Positions 55,458 to 63,783 of a stretch of 64,000 nt of DNA are shown here, one piece after another (the stretch's first letter is position 1; each line of letters begins with the position of its first letter). The notes below the pieces were generated by a model that saw only the letters and a list, made by a program, of their open reading frames with translations, did not search any database and was not told the origin of the DNA. The DNA is taken from NCBI RefSeq assembly GCF_040081985.1, contig NZ_JBEBMH010000024.1:29764-93763 (forward strand). The letters are read 5' to 3'. This DNA comes from Kumtagia yinganensis. GTDB lineage: Bacteria; Pseudomonadota; Alphaproteobacteria; Rhizobiales; Rhizobiaceae. Both the position numbers and the translations under genes were made by a program.

Positions 55458-56126
55458 ATGAGCGATTCAACGCAGACGATTTGGGAAGACGACGATTACG
55501 TCTATATTCCTGAAGAGCTTTTCAAGCACCTGCCGCCGGAATACCGCGCAGCCGCAGAAGCGCGAAAGCAGCAGGGTAGCGATATGCTGCAGATCGCGGA
55601 TCAGGATATCAAAAGCCTCATCCGGCTAATCAACGCAGTCCCAACGACGGCAAGCCTAGGCTATATTTATCACCGCCTCCGGACCACAGAGTTCGATGTA
55701 ACGTCAGAAGCTCTCATGGAGCAGGAGTTGCTGACGACAGCGTTCGTGGTGACTTACTCCCGCTTGTTCGTAAGCGGAAGTGGTGCGGGCGGTTTCTCAA
55801 GGGACCAAATCCCGTCTCATCTACAAGGCGTTCACGACGACATAATCGACATCCGCCACAAGCGTTATGCACATAATGACCGGCATGGGTCGATCACCGG
55901 TGCCATCAAGATTGACTTTGACGACACGGAAGTTCGGGTCAATTTGCAGATGGGCCTAGGGCTCTACATCGGAGGCCGGAACGAGTGGCAAGAGCTCATA
56001 ACCTTCCTCGATGAGCGTATGTACGAACGCCTGCAGAAAATACTTGGCCGGCTCTCGGCCAAGACCGGATACAAATGGAAATTCCCTGTTGGGCCAGGGC
56101 CTGACTGGGCGAAGGAATCCGGTTAG
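55458..56126 (+). CDS. HEPN-domain protein with R-x5-H motif, AbiU2-like, 222 aa
   Basis: The ATG at 55458 follows AAAGGCTGTTAAGT. The helical protein contains DIIDIRHKRYAHNDRHG near residue 140, which fits the HEPN ribonuclease motif R-polar-x4-H (RHKRYAH). The surroundings (SYSRLFVSGSGAGGFS-like helices before, DERMYERLQKILG after) fit an AbiU2/Swt1-type HEPN. It has its own upstream region, lies between the helicase and the integrase, a common cargo slot in satellites, and probably acts alone. A role as abortive-infection RNase is inferred. Confidence 0.68.
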   Translation: MSDSTQTIWEDDDYVYIPEELFKHLPPEYRAAAEARKQQGSDMLQIADQDIKSLIRLINAVPTTASLGYIYHRLRTTEFDVTSEALMEQELLTTAFVVTYSRLFVSGSGAGGFSRDQIPSHLQGVHDDIIDIRHKRYAHNDRHGSITGAIKIDFDDTEVRVNLQMGLGLYIGGRNEWQELITFLDERMYERLQKILGRLSAKTGYKWKFPVGPGPDWAKESG

Positions 56127-56276
56127 CGGGCTGGCCTGATGCCAGGGTGACGTCACCCACGCCGGTTCGAACGAGTCTAGCATCCTCCCGCCTCGTCAGG
56201 CCACAGCCGCGTCTACGTATGACCTCGCTTATGAACCGCGCCCTGCCCTCACCCGAACTGCACTAATCGCGTGCAT

Positions 56277-57494
56277 CTACGTGTTTGTCGTCAACACGTA
56301 CCGTGCCCACTCGTCATGCATTACCCGGCGTTCGTCTAGGCGGTCATCGCGGTCGTATGCCCGCGTGACCTCAGTGCCAACCAAATGCCCGAGGCACCGC
56401 TGCGCCAAATCGTCACTGAACTTTCCGACCTTTGTGGCCCAGCCGACAAACGAGGTACGGAAGCCGTGCGGTTTGGCGTCAACTTCAAGGTCGGCGAGGA
56501 TTCCGGCGAAGGCGTGCTGAGAGAGCGGGCGGGCGCGACGATAGCCGATGAAAACCAGCGAGTCTGGATCGCGGTTGGATTTGATCGACTCCAACAGCGC
56601 GACCGCCTCGGGCGCGAGCGGGATGCGGTGATCGATGCGGGTCTTGTATCGCTCAGCAGGAATCGTCCAAAGCGCGGCATCAAGGTCGATTTCCTTCCAT
56701 GTGGCCTCCCGCGTTTCCCGTTGACGGGTCGCGGTCAGCACCATGAAACGAAACGCGAGGGACGCCATGCCCTCAATCCCCCGCGCGCCCGTCATACAGT
56801 GCGGCACGCGGTCGTAAGGCAGTGCGTCGTGATGTCGGGTGGTATGCGCGCGATCATGCATCACGCTCGCGATTGCGTCGGGGCGCGCCGGGTTCAACCG
56901 CTCGGCAATCAAGCCCGAATGCATGGCGAATGTCAGCGCTCGTTCGATGAATGAGCGCAAGAACGGGCCGGTAGGCGTGTTCCAAAGCGGACGCAGCACG
57001 CCAGCCACGCGGGCCGTATCGATCAGCGCGGCCTCAACCCCTGCGATCTCAGCCAAGTGGTTTTTGACATAGCCGCTGTAGCGCGTGCGAATATCGTGCG
57101 TCCAACCGGCTTCCTTCGCCCGGATGAACTGTTCGCAGACGAACCCAAAGGTTATGACCGCAGCGGCGACGGGCACCACGGCAGCTTCGGCGGCGGCCTG
57201 GCGGTCCTGCGCTCGTGCCTCAATCGGATCGATGCCCTTGACCCGCAAAGCCACTGCACCATCTCGAAGTTCGCGGGCATCTTTTAAGCCGACGGTCGGA
57301 TAGGCACCGAGTCCCATCTCCCGACGCTTCCCACCTGCCCCAGCGTAAATATACACCCACGACCGGTTGTCACCCTGCACCCGCAGGTATAGGCCTCCAC
57401 CATCGCCATGAACCCCCGCCCCCAACTTTCCCCTTCGCAGAAACGTGTCTGTTAACTTGTTCGTCGCCCGTGCCATAGGACCTGCACCCACCAC
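56277..57494 (-). CDS. int: P4-type tyrosine recombinase integrase
   Basis: A 405-residue integrase with the N-terminal DUF4102 arm-binding domain (about 15-95: KLGAGVHGDGGGLYLRVQ), a core-binding domain (about 115-205) and a catalytic domain. Catalytic residues are visible: R in LTATRQRETREATW, H-x-x-R in PHGFRTSF, H in QRCLGHLVG and Y in VTRAYDRDD. It is placed next to the right attachment site and reads inward, as usual for satellites. Integration inside a protein-coding gene rather than a tRNA gene is less common for this family. Confidence 0.92.
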   Translation of the reverse strand: MVGAGPMARATNKLTDTFLRRGKLGAGVHGDGGGLYLRVQGDNRSWVYIYAGAGGKRREMGLGAYPTVGLKDARELRDGAVALRVKGIDPIEARAQDRQAAAEAAVVPVAAAVITFGFVCEQFIRAKEAGWTHDIRTRYSGYVKNHLAEIAGVEAALIDTARVAGVLRPLWNTPTGPFLRSFIERALTFAMHSGLIAERLNPARPDAIASVMHDRAHTTRHHDALPYDRVPHCMTGARGIEGMASLAFRFMVLTATRQRETREATWKEIDLDAALWTIPAERYKTRIDHRIPLAPEAVALLESIKSNRDPDSLVFIGYRRARPLSQHAFAGILADLEVDAKPHGFRTSFVGWATKVGKFSDDLAQRCLGHLVGTEVTRAYDRDDRLDERRVMHDEWARYVLTTNT

Positions 57495-57545
57495 CGTGCC
57501 ATCACCCCGTGTGAGGCATCAAACATGTATTTCATAATATGCTTG

Positions 57546-57635
57546 AACTTATGAAACAAGGTTCATCATTCATAAATCACGACCGTGTTCGAGCATGTGC
57601 ATCAATGTTCACGCCATGTGCATCCGATGTGCACC
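57546..57635. other. Right-end arm sites of the element
   Basis: AACTTATGAA (57546-57555) is the inverse of TTCATAAGTT at the left end (42285-42294). GTGCATC occurs at 57597-57603 and 57618-57624, with the variant GTGCACC at 57629-57635, spaced 21 and 11 bp. These are plausible integrase arm sites between the integrase start and attR. Confidence 0.55.
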
Positions 57636-57668
57636 AAGCCAATAAATCCAGTGAATCCAAACAGATAA

Positions 57669-59075
57669 ATGGCTAGAAATCCTCGCGTTCTCCCCCTCAT
57701 CCTAGCAACCGCATTGTTCATGGAGAACATGGATTCGACGGTGATCGCCACGTCGCTTCCAGCCATCGCCAACGATATCGGCACGAGTCCGATTGCGCTG
57801 AAGCTGGCGCTGACCGCCTATCTCGTGTCGCTTGCCGTCTTCATTCCGATCAGCGGCTGGATGGGCGACCGGTTCGGCGCCAAGCGGGTCTTCCGCATGG
57901 CCATCGGGGTGTTCGTCATCGGCTCGATCGCCTGCGCGGTTTCGGGCTCCCTCGGTGCTTTCGTGGCGGCACGGTCGCTGCAGGGCCTCGGCGGCGCGAT
58001 GATGACGCCGCTGGCGCGGCTGGTGCTGGTGAGGGCGACGCCGCGCAACGAACTGGTCGGCGCGATGGCGTGGCTGACCTTCCCGGCCCTGATCGGCCCG
58101 CTGGTCGGCCCGCCCGTCGGCGGTTTCATCACCACCTTCTTCACCTGGCACTGGATTTTTCTGATCAACGTGCCGATCGGGCTCGCCGGCATCTTCCTTG
58201 CGGGGAAATTCCTGCCCGAGGTGGAACTGTCGGGATCGCCGCCGCTCGACTGGCGGGGTTTCGTGCTGTCCGGCGTCGCGGCCTCGGGCGTGGTGTTCGG
58301 GCTTTCGGTGGTCAGCCTGCCGGCGCTGCCGCCGATCGTCGGGATGATCACCGTCGGCGTCGGGGCCGCCGCCGCGCTCCTCTATTTCCATCATGCGCGC
58401 CGCGCGGCGCACCCGATCCTCGACCTTCGCCTGTTTGCCAATCCGGCCTTCCGCGCCGCGGTCATCGGCAGCTCGATCTTCCGCATCGGCAACGGGGCCG
58501 TGCCGTTCCTGCTGCCGCTGATGTTCCAACTGGGTTTCGGCATGACGCCGTTCCAGTCGGGCATGCTGACTTTCGCCTCGGCTTTCGGGGCGATGGGCAT
58601 GAAGCTGCTGGCCAAGACCACGCTGAAGCTTGGCGGCTTCCGCACCGTGCTGATCAGCGCGGCCCTGATGGCTTCGGCGTTCATTGCCGCCAACGGGCTG
58701 TTCACGGCCTACACGCCGCCCTCGGTCATCATCGCGGTGCTGATCGGTGCCGGGTTCCTGCGATCGCTGTTCTTCACCTCGTCGAATGCCCTGGTGTTCG
58801 CGGAGGTCAACGACCGGCAGGCAAGCCAGGCGACGGCGATTGCCTCCGTCTCGCAGCAGATCACGGTGGCGCTCGGCGTCGCCATCGGCGGCGGCATCCT
58901 GGAAATGCGCGGCTATTTCCACGGCGGCGGCCTGACCGCGGACGATTTCTCCTGGGCCTTCATGCTCGTCGCCGGCATCACGGCGACCGCCATCGTGCCG
59001 TTCCTGACCATGCCGTCGGACGCCGGCATATCGGTGTCGGGCCACAAGCCGCGGGCGCGTCCGATGTCCGACTAG
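57669..59075 (+). CDS. DHA2-family MFS transporter with element-supplied N-terminus
   Basis: A 468-residue inner-membrane transporter with 14 likely segments, GGALMTPLARLVLVRATPRN (motif near TM5) and the DHA2-type MENMDSTVIATSLPAIANDI start. Probable drug or metabolite exporter. Codons up to the repeat TGTTCATGGAGAAC (57715-57728) belong to the element's right end; the rest is native chromosome. The replacement N-terminus (MARNPRVLPLILATALFMEN) resembles the stranded native one at 42185 but uses different codons. A new start and probably a new promoter thus control the gene. Confidence 0.88.
   Translation: MARNPRVLPLILATALFMENMDSTVIATSLPAIANDIGTSPIALKLALTAYLVSLAVFIPISGWMGDRFGAKRVFRMAIGVFVIGSIACAVSGSLGAFVAARSLQGLGGAMMTPLARLVLVRATPRNELVGAMAWLTFPALIGPLVGPPVGGFITTFFTWHWIFLINVPIGLAGIFLAGKFLPEVELSGSPPLDWRGFVLSGVAASGVVFGLSVVSLPALPPIVGMITVGVGAAAALLYFHHARRAAHPILDLRLFANPAFRAAVIGSSIFRIGNGAVPFLLPLMFQLGFGMTPFQSGMLTFASAFGAMGMKLLAKTTLKLGGFRTVLISAALMASAFIAANGLFTAYTPPSVIIAVLIGAGFLRSLFFTSSNALVFAEVNDRQASQATAIASVSQQITVALGVAIGGGILEMRGYFHGGGLTADDFSWAFMLVAGITATAIVPFLTMPSDAGISVSGHKPRARPMSD
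57715..57728. other. attR core
   Basis: TGTTCATGGAGAAC, identical to 42222-42235, within codons for LFMEN of the MFS gene. The native gene continues from here; the sequence on the left is element-derived. Confidence 0.8.
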
Positions 59076-59091
59076 GGCCTTGCGATACTGT

Positions 59092-59790
59092 TCACGGCTC
59101 CTGACGGCCCTTGAAATCCCGGGCAAGCAAATAGAGCTCGACCGACTCGTCGCGCGAAGCCGGCGGCTTGACGTGATGCACCGAGCGGAAATTCTGCTTC
59201 AAGCGGGTCAGCAGCTCGGCCTCCGTGCCGCCCTGGAAGGTCTTGGTGAGGAAATGGCCGCCGGGCCGGAGCACCGAAATGGCGAAATCGGCGGCGACTT
59301 CGCACAGATGCATGGTGCGCAGATGATCCGTCCGGCGGTGGCCGGTGGTCGGGGCGGCCATGTCCGAGACAACGATGTCCGGCGCCCCGCCCAGCGCCTC
59401 CGAAAGCCTGGCCGGCGCGTCGTCGTCGAGAAAATCCATTTGCAGCAGGGTCGCGCCCGGCACGGCGTCCATTTCGAGATAGTCGATGCCGACCACGGCG
59501 GGATGCTCGAGCGGCGAATGCGTGCGCGCCGCCGCGACCTGGCACCAGCCGCCGGGTGCCGCGCCAAGGTCGATGACGCGCATGCCGGGCTTCAGAAGAT
59601 GGTATTTGTCGTCGATCTCGATCAGCTTGTAGGCGGCGCGGGAGCGAAAACCCTCCGCCTTGGATCGCTGGACATAGGGATCGTTCATGTGCCGCTGCAG
59701 CCAGCGGCGCGACGATTCCTTGAGGCTGCTGTTCTTGATGCGCGTCTTCAGGGCGCGGCTCGCGCCCGGCTTTCCCTGCTTGTCCTTCAA
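59092..59790 (-). CDS. rlmE: 23S rRNA (uridine-2552-2'-O)-methyltransferase
   Basis: A 232-residue SAM-dependent methyltransferase (FtsJ/RrmJ) acting on U2552 in the A-loop of the large ribosomal subunit. The K-D-K-E catalytic set is visible in RSRAAYKLIEIDDKY (K), IVVSDMAAP (D) and GGHFLTKTFQG (K). The SAM site is VIDLGAAPGGWCQVAA. The start is a TTG at 59790 that overlaps the ppx stop (TTGA), with GGGGGAGG 6 bases upstream; no nearer ATG preserves the N-terminal region. Confidence 0.92.
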   Translation of the reverse strand: MKDKQGKPGASRALKTRIKNSSLKESSRRWLQRHMNDPYVQRSKAEGFRSRAAYKLIEIDDKYHLLKPGMRVIDLGAAPGGWCQVAAARTHSPLEHPAVVGIDYLEMDAVPGATLLQMDFLDDDAPARLSEALGGAPDIVVSDMAAPTTGHRRTDHLRTMHLCEVAADFAISVLRPGGHFLTKTFQGGTEAELLTRLKQNFRSVHHVKPPASRDESVELYLLARDFKGRQEP

Positions 59791-61160
59791 GGCCGGCCTC
59801 CCCCGTTCTGGGGCCGCCGCCAGACTCCCTCCTCCGCCATCAACTCGCTCAAAATGCCTTCGCGCAGGCCGCGGTCGGCGACGCGCAGGCGCGGCGAAGG
59901 CCAGTGCGCGCGGATCGCCTCCAGGATGGCGCAGCCGGCCAGCACCAGATCGGCGCGGTCGGCGCCGATGCAGGGATTGGCGACGCGCTGCTGAAAATCC
60001 CAGCCGCGGAGCTTGGCGATCATGCTGTCGACATGCTCGTTGTCGAGCCAGAGCCCGTCGACGCGGCGGCGGTCGTAGCGCTCCAGGCCGAGATGCACGC
60101 CGGCCAGCGTCGTGACGGTGCCGGACGTGCCGAGAAGATGAAAGCGCGAGCCCTTCATCAGATGGCTGATGCGGTGGCGGCCGTCGAAGGCGCCGATCAT
60201 TTCCGCGACGTCGGCCACCATCGCGGCGAAGGTCTCGGGCGTCACGTCGCGTCCGCCGTAACGCTCCGCCAGCGACACCACGCCGACCGGCAGCGAGGTC
60301 CAGGAGACGATGTGGTTGGAAAGCCGCGGCGTGCGGTGCCGCGACAGGTCGATCAGCGCGATCTCCGATGAGCCGCCGCCGATGTCGAACAGAACGACGG
60401 CATCCGTATCGCGCTCGACCAGCGGGCCGCATCCGGACACGGCGAGCCGCGCCTCGGTCTGCCGGTCGATGATCTCCAGGTCGATCCTGGCCTCCCGCCG
60501 CACCCGGTCGAGAAACTCGACACCGTTCTCGGCGGCGCGGCAGGCTTCCGTGGCGACCAGCCGCGCCCGGCGGATCGAGCGGTTGCGCAGCTTGTCGGCG
60601 CACACTTTCAGCGCCTCGACGGTGCGGTCCATCGCGGCCTGGCTCAGCCTGCCGGTGGCCGACAGGCCCTCGCCCAATCTCACGATCCGCGAATAGGCGT
60701 CTACCACTCTGAACTGCCCGGGGCGGCCGGGGGTGGCGACCAGAAGCCGGCAGTTGTTGGTGCCGAGATCGAGTGCCGCGAAAATCGGCCCATCGCGGCC
60801 ATAGAGAGGACCGCCCCGCTCCCAGGGACGGCCCGAAGGCTCCAGAGGAGGCGGCGGAATCCTGATCGGCGCCGGCGATTCGGGCGGCGCGGCAACGGCC
60901 TCAACCACAGCGGCGCCTTGCGGATTCTGCGAGGAGATCCCCGGCGCGAAGACCTTGCGGCCGCGTCTGCGCTTGCGCCGCTTCCTGCCCTTCTTGGCAT
61001 TTGCCGGAGCGCCGTCCGCCGGACCTGGCCGGGCGGGGTCGAACCCGCCGGCACCTTTCGGTTGCCGGGAAGGCTCTTCACCTGAAACGCCGAGATACGT
61101 TCCAGGGCTTTCGGACACCCCGTCTCCCCGCGCCATCGCGCCGGTGTCAGGGTCTTCCAC
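59787..61160 (-). CDS. Ppx/GppA-type phosphatase with basic N-terminal extension
   Basis: A 457-residue exopolyphosphatase/guanosine pentaphosphatase of the actin-like fold. The core begins near residue 125 (IFAALDLGTNNCRLLVATPG) and includes VVLFDIGGGSSEIALIDLSR and GTSGTVTTLAG. The first ~120 residues are unusual: a basic run (KKGRKRRKRRRGRKV) and a proline-rich stretch. The gene is upstream of and overlapping with rlmE (TTGA), a coupling conserved in Rhizobiales to my knowledge. Role: degrading polyphosphate or pppGpp in the stringent response. Confidence 0.87.
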   Translation of the reverse strand: MEDPDTGAMARGDGVSESPGTYLGVSGEEPSRQPKGAGGFDPARPGPADGAPANAKKGRKRRKRRRGRKVFAPGISSQNPQGAAVVEAVAAPPESPAPIRIPPPPLEPSGRPWERGGPLYGRDGPIFAALDLGTNNCRLLVATPGRPGQFRVVDAYSRIVRLGEGLSATGRLSQAAMDRTVEALKVCADKLRNRSIRRARLVATEACRAAENGVEFLDRVRREARIDLEIIDRQTEARLAVSGCGPLVERDTDAVVLFDIGGGSSEIALIDLSRHRTPRLSNHIVSWTSLPVGVVSLAERYGGRDVTPETFAAMVADVAEMIGAFDGRHRISHLMKGSRFHLLGTSGTVTTLAGVHLGLERYDRRRVDGLWLDNEHVDSMIAKLRGWDFQQRVANPCIGADRADLVLAGCAILEAIRAHWPSPRLRVADRGLREGILSELMAEEGVWRRPQNGGGRP

Positions 61161-61374
61161 CTAAAATTCCTTCCAGCACCGCACGAACCTGGGGAACGCG
61201 GCTGCCATATGTCTTGCGTTGGGCAAACCATAACAGCGCCGCGGCGGATCACCAAGCGGATTGTCCGAATTGTCGCAGTGCCTTGCGGGAGAGCGCGCCG
61301 GCATCCTATCCTTCGCTGCTCAAGACCCATCCCCCAGAAAAAGCTGCCGGCAAACGATCGATGATCCCCACGCG

Positions 61375-62301
61375 ATGAAGCCAAAGAACTATTTCTGGCC
61401 GGCGATCGGCCTCATCGCCGTCGGCTTCTCGATATGGCTGCTCTACAACGAGTTGCGCGGAATCTCGCTGGAGGACCTGGGTGACGGGCTGGAGGCCATC
61501 CCCGCCCACCGCTGGGTGCTGGCGGCGTGCAGTTCGGTCCTCGCCTATGCCGCGCTGGCCGGCTACGACCACATCGCGCTGACCCATCTCGGCAAGAAGG
61601 TTCCGTTCAGCTTCATCACGGTGTGCTCGTTCACCACCTATGCGCTGGCGCACAATATCGGCGGATCGGTGCTGTCGGGCGCGGTGATCCGCTACCGCGC
61701 CTATGCCACGCAGGGGCTCTCCGGACAGGAGGTCGGCGTGCTGGTGGCGCTCTGCTCGTTCACCTTCGTGCTCGGCGCGATCCTGCTCGGCGCGTTCCTG
61801 CTGCTCCTGGAACCCGAGGTCTTCGACGGTTTTGTGCATTTCATGCCGGTCTCGGCGACGCGGCTGACCGGACTTGGGCTGTTGCTGCTGGTCGGGCTCT
61901 ACATCTTCGGAAGCTGGCTGCAGTTCAGGCCGCTGAGGATCGGAAAATTCGCCATTCTCTATCCGCGGCTGCCGATCGTCGGGCGGCAATTGGTGATCGC
62001 GCCGATGGAACTGATCGGGGCGGCCGGCATCATCTATTTCGCCCTTCCGGAGGCCGGCAATCCAGGCTTCCTGGTCGTCCTCGGCGTCTTCGTGGTGGCA
62101 TTTTCCGCCGCGCTGATCTCGCATGCGCCCGGAGGGCTGGGTGTGCTGGAGGTCGTCTTCATCGCCGGCCTTTCCCAGATGGACCCCGTGGCGGTGCTGT
62201 CCGCGCTGCTGGTGTTCAGGCTGTTCTACCTGATCGTTCCGCTGCTGCTGGCGCTGGTGGTGGTGCTGGCATTCGAACGCTCGCGGTTCGGACGGGATTA
62301 G
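61375..62301 (+). CDS. Lysylphosphatidylglycerol synthase-type membrane protein (UPF0104)
   Basis: A 308-residue inner-membrane protein with about eight segments, homologous to the flippase/membrane part of MprF-like proteins. Characteristic pieces are AYAALAGYDHIALTHLGKKV, HNIGGSVLSGAVIRYRAYAT and ISHAPGGLGVLEVVFIAGLS. The soluble lysyl-transferase domain is absent, so lipid aminoacylation is not expected; a role in lipid translocation or an unknown export is more likely. The ATG at 61375 is chosen because it starts just before the first membrane segment. Confidence 0.83.
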   Translation: MKPKNYFWPAIGLIAVGFSIWLLYNELRGISLEDLGDGLEAIPAHRWVLAACSSVLAYAALAGYDHIALTHLGKKVPFSFITVCSFTTYALAHNIGGSVLSGAVIRYRAYATQGLSGQEVGVLVALCSFTFVLGAILLGAFLLLLEPEVFDGFVHFMPVSATRLTGLGLLLLVGLYIFGSWLQFRPLRIGKFAILYPRLPIVGRQLVIAPMELIGAAGIIYFALPEAGNPGFLVVLGVFVVAFSAALISHAPGGLGVLEVVFIAGLSQMDPVAVLSALLVFRLFYLIVPLLLALVVVLAFERSRFGRD

Positions 62302-62557
62302 ACGCCCGAACCGAAGGCGGACCGCCGACGGCTTGGAGGCGACGGTGGCTTGCTTGCGCGGACGCCGCATATGGAAAGGCGCGCCGCCCGCCATGAGCAG
62401 TTCGCTAGGGCCTCCGCGACACGCCGAAGGTGTTTGGGGCCGAATGCGAGGAAATTAGGGCTCGATGGACTGACGGCATGACCTTCGCCCTTCACAGCCC
62501 TAGCAAGGTAGCCGGCTAGCCCGGTCCGCCGTCCCGCGATGGGAGCACTTCGAATGC
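62302..62557. other. Non-coding, gene-poor stretch
   Basis: No gene supported. High-GC sequence after the UPF0104 gene with short frames only. It marks the start of a disturbed region ending in an insertion sequence. Confidence 0.4.
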
Positions 62558-62683
62558 GTGGCCGCGTGGGAGCGCGCCCGGCGCTTCGCCACGGTCGAGG
62601 AATCGCAGGAGATCGCCGGCAGCACCCGGCACGCGGTCTCTGTGATCATGGAAGCTGACTGGCGTAGGCTCGGCGGCGCCTAA
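62558..62683 (+). pseudogene. Coding-like fragment, 41 codons
   Basis: A frame from GTG at 62558 (and open further upstream without a start) reads VAAWERARRFATVEESQEIA, then ends LGGA at TAA 62681-62683 and is followed after 30 bp by a terminator. It looks like a short helical protein or the C-terminal remnant of a longer one. Not recognised. Confidence 0.3.
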
Positions 62684-62713
62684 CCGCCGATCTTCACCGG
62701 CTGGCCTACCAGA

Positions 62714-62741
62714 AGCCCGCCCTCACCCGGCGGGCTTTTTT
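62714..62741 (+). terminator. Rho-independent terminator
   Basis: Stem AGCCCGCC (62714-62721) and GGCGGGCT (62729-62736) with a 7-base loop and a run of six T. A strong terminator with no clear gene in front except the fragment at 62558-62683. Confidence 0.85.
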
Positions 62742-63066
62742 CTTGTGCACTCTTTCGGAGCGTGTTGCAGAAATGGAAATATTTCGTCACGGTAACTCTA
62801 CCGCCCAACGTGTGATCCGGCGGCTACCGGACCACACGCCTGCGGGCGTAGCGCCATCTGGCGTTGGGGTTTGTGGCTATCTGTCACTTGTCAGACGACA
62901 CCGCAAACCCCTGCCAGCGCGGCGAATATGCCATATCTCGCGCTGCTTTTTCGCAGCCGGCGGATTTCACACGCCCCTGTCCACAATTTGTTTGTATGTG
63001 GTTTGTTCCTGCCGATCGATTATCGCCAGCGGGCGGCTTTGGCTGAGTCGGATAGACCGCTAAATA
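62742..63066. other. Non-coding stretch with a long hairpin
   Basis: No gene supported; open frames here have arginine/cysteine-rich, atypical translations. It contains the hairpin listed at 62858-62917. Confidence 0.4.
62858..62917. other. Long inverted repeat, possible structured RNA or recombination site
   Basis: CTGGC (62858-62862) and GCCAG (62913-62917), GGGGTTTG (62866-62873) and CAAACCCC (62904-62911), plus inner TGTC (62882-62885)/GACA (62897-62900), stack into one ~60-base hairpin. No T-run follows, so it is not a terminator. Could be a small RNA, a transposon end or a recombination site. Confidence 0.4.
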
Positions 63067-63636
63067 TTAAGGATTGCAGGCTGTCCCTTTGCAATTAATG
63101 AATGTCTCATGACTTTTTAAGCACTCAGGGTGCTGTGCAATCCGGCCAATGGGCATCCATCTAACCGTAATTGTGACATGCACAAATTGATTTTGCCTTC
63201 TAGGTGGGACAACAAAATATGTAGATAGACCTTCAACCCCACCTCTAACCACTTTGGCCGAAAACGTGCTTTCGTCCGAAATTCCATTGTTGCTCACGGT
63301 CACGTCGCAAGATGTATATCCCGCTGGGCCATTTACATCTATCTGATGCTCGTCGCCCCTTCCATGATCGCCAGAAAAAGTTGGATATACTTTTTTAGCA
63401 ATCATCACTCCAGCTGCCGCCTGACGAGAACAATCAACAGAAAATGCAGCGCAGCCTGCAGTAATAAGTATCCCTGCTTCTTTTGTCCCAAGTTCCTTAA
63501 TTGTTTTGAGGACAACGGATCCATTTACGTCTAGGTCAAAACTAACTGGGCTTATTATTTCATCTGCGTCACTATGCGCCGCTGCAGGCGATGCCAAGCC
63601 CAAAAGGATAGGAAATATTACGGTATGATATCGCAC
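63067..63636 (-). CDS. AT-rich exported hypothetical protein, 189 aa
   Basis: The GTG at 63636 has GGGAGGGCGAC upstream and gives a signal peptide (MRYHTVIFPILLGLASPAAA). The mature protein has several cysteines (ITAGCAAFSVDCSRQ, GYTSCDVTVSNN and two near the C-terminus) that could form disulfides, and beta-rich segments. Base composition is clearly more AT-rich than the surroundings, which suggests acquisition from elsewhere. No family recognised. It lies next to an insertion sequence. Confidence 0.65.
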   Translation of the reverse strand: MRYHTVIFPILLGLASPAAAHSDADEIISPVSFDLDVNGSVVLKTIKELGTKEAGILITAGCAAFSVDCSRQAAAGVMIAKKVYPTFSGDHGRGDEHQIDVNGPAGYTSCDVTVSNNGISDESTFSAKVVRGGVEGLSTYFVVPPRRQNQFVHVTITVRWMPIGRIAQHPECLKSHETFINCKGTACNP

Positions 63637-63783
63637 GTCGCCCTCCCTTTTTCCCCAAACGGATGAAGGTAGCACTTATTCCAGTAATGAGTCTAGTAGT
63701 CGCTAGCTGGAGACCCGCATTAACCGTCCCGGTAGGGATGGAATTGTGATTCACTGCTTCTGTCGTGATTTGGAGACGGGACG

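Larger units (their letters stand above)
42222..57728. mobile_element. Integrated phage-satellite-like element (~15.5 kb) with defence-type cargo
   Basis: Bounded by a 14-bp direct repeat and lower in GC than the flanks, with integrase at the right end and AlpA/Xis-like gene at the left. Modules from left to right: excisionase-like and DUF3102-like genes; two small genes, terminase large and small subunits (minus); a small gene, prohead protease and a 151-aa gene (plus); three-gene ATPase operon (minus); Prim-Pol and a 134-aa gene (minus); Cro-like regulator and SF3-type helicase (plus); repeat-rich block; HEPN gene; integrase. No portal, major capsid, tail or lysis gene was found, so it cannot be a complete phage and would need a helper for particles. 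Confidence 0.85.

Noticed and set aside
62743..63063. A 106-codon frame after the terminator
   Set aside because: Cys/Arg-rich translation crossing a strong hairpin; no support for translation.
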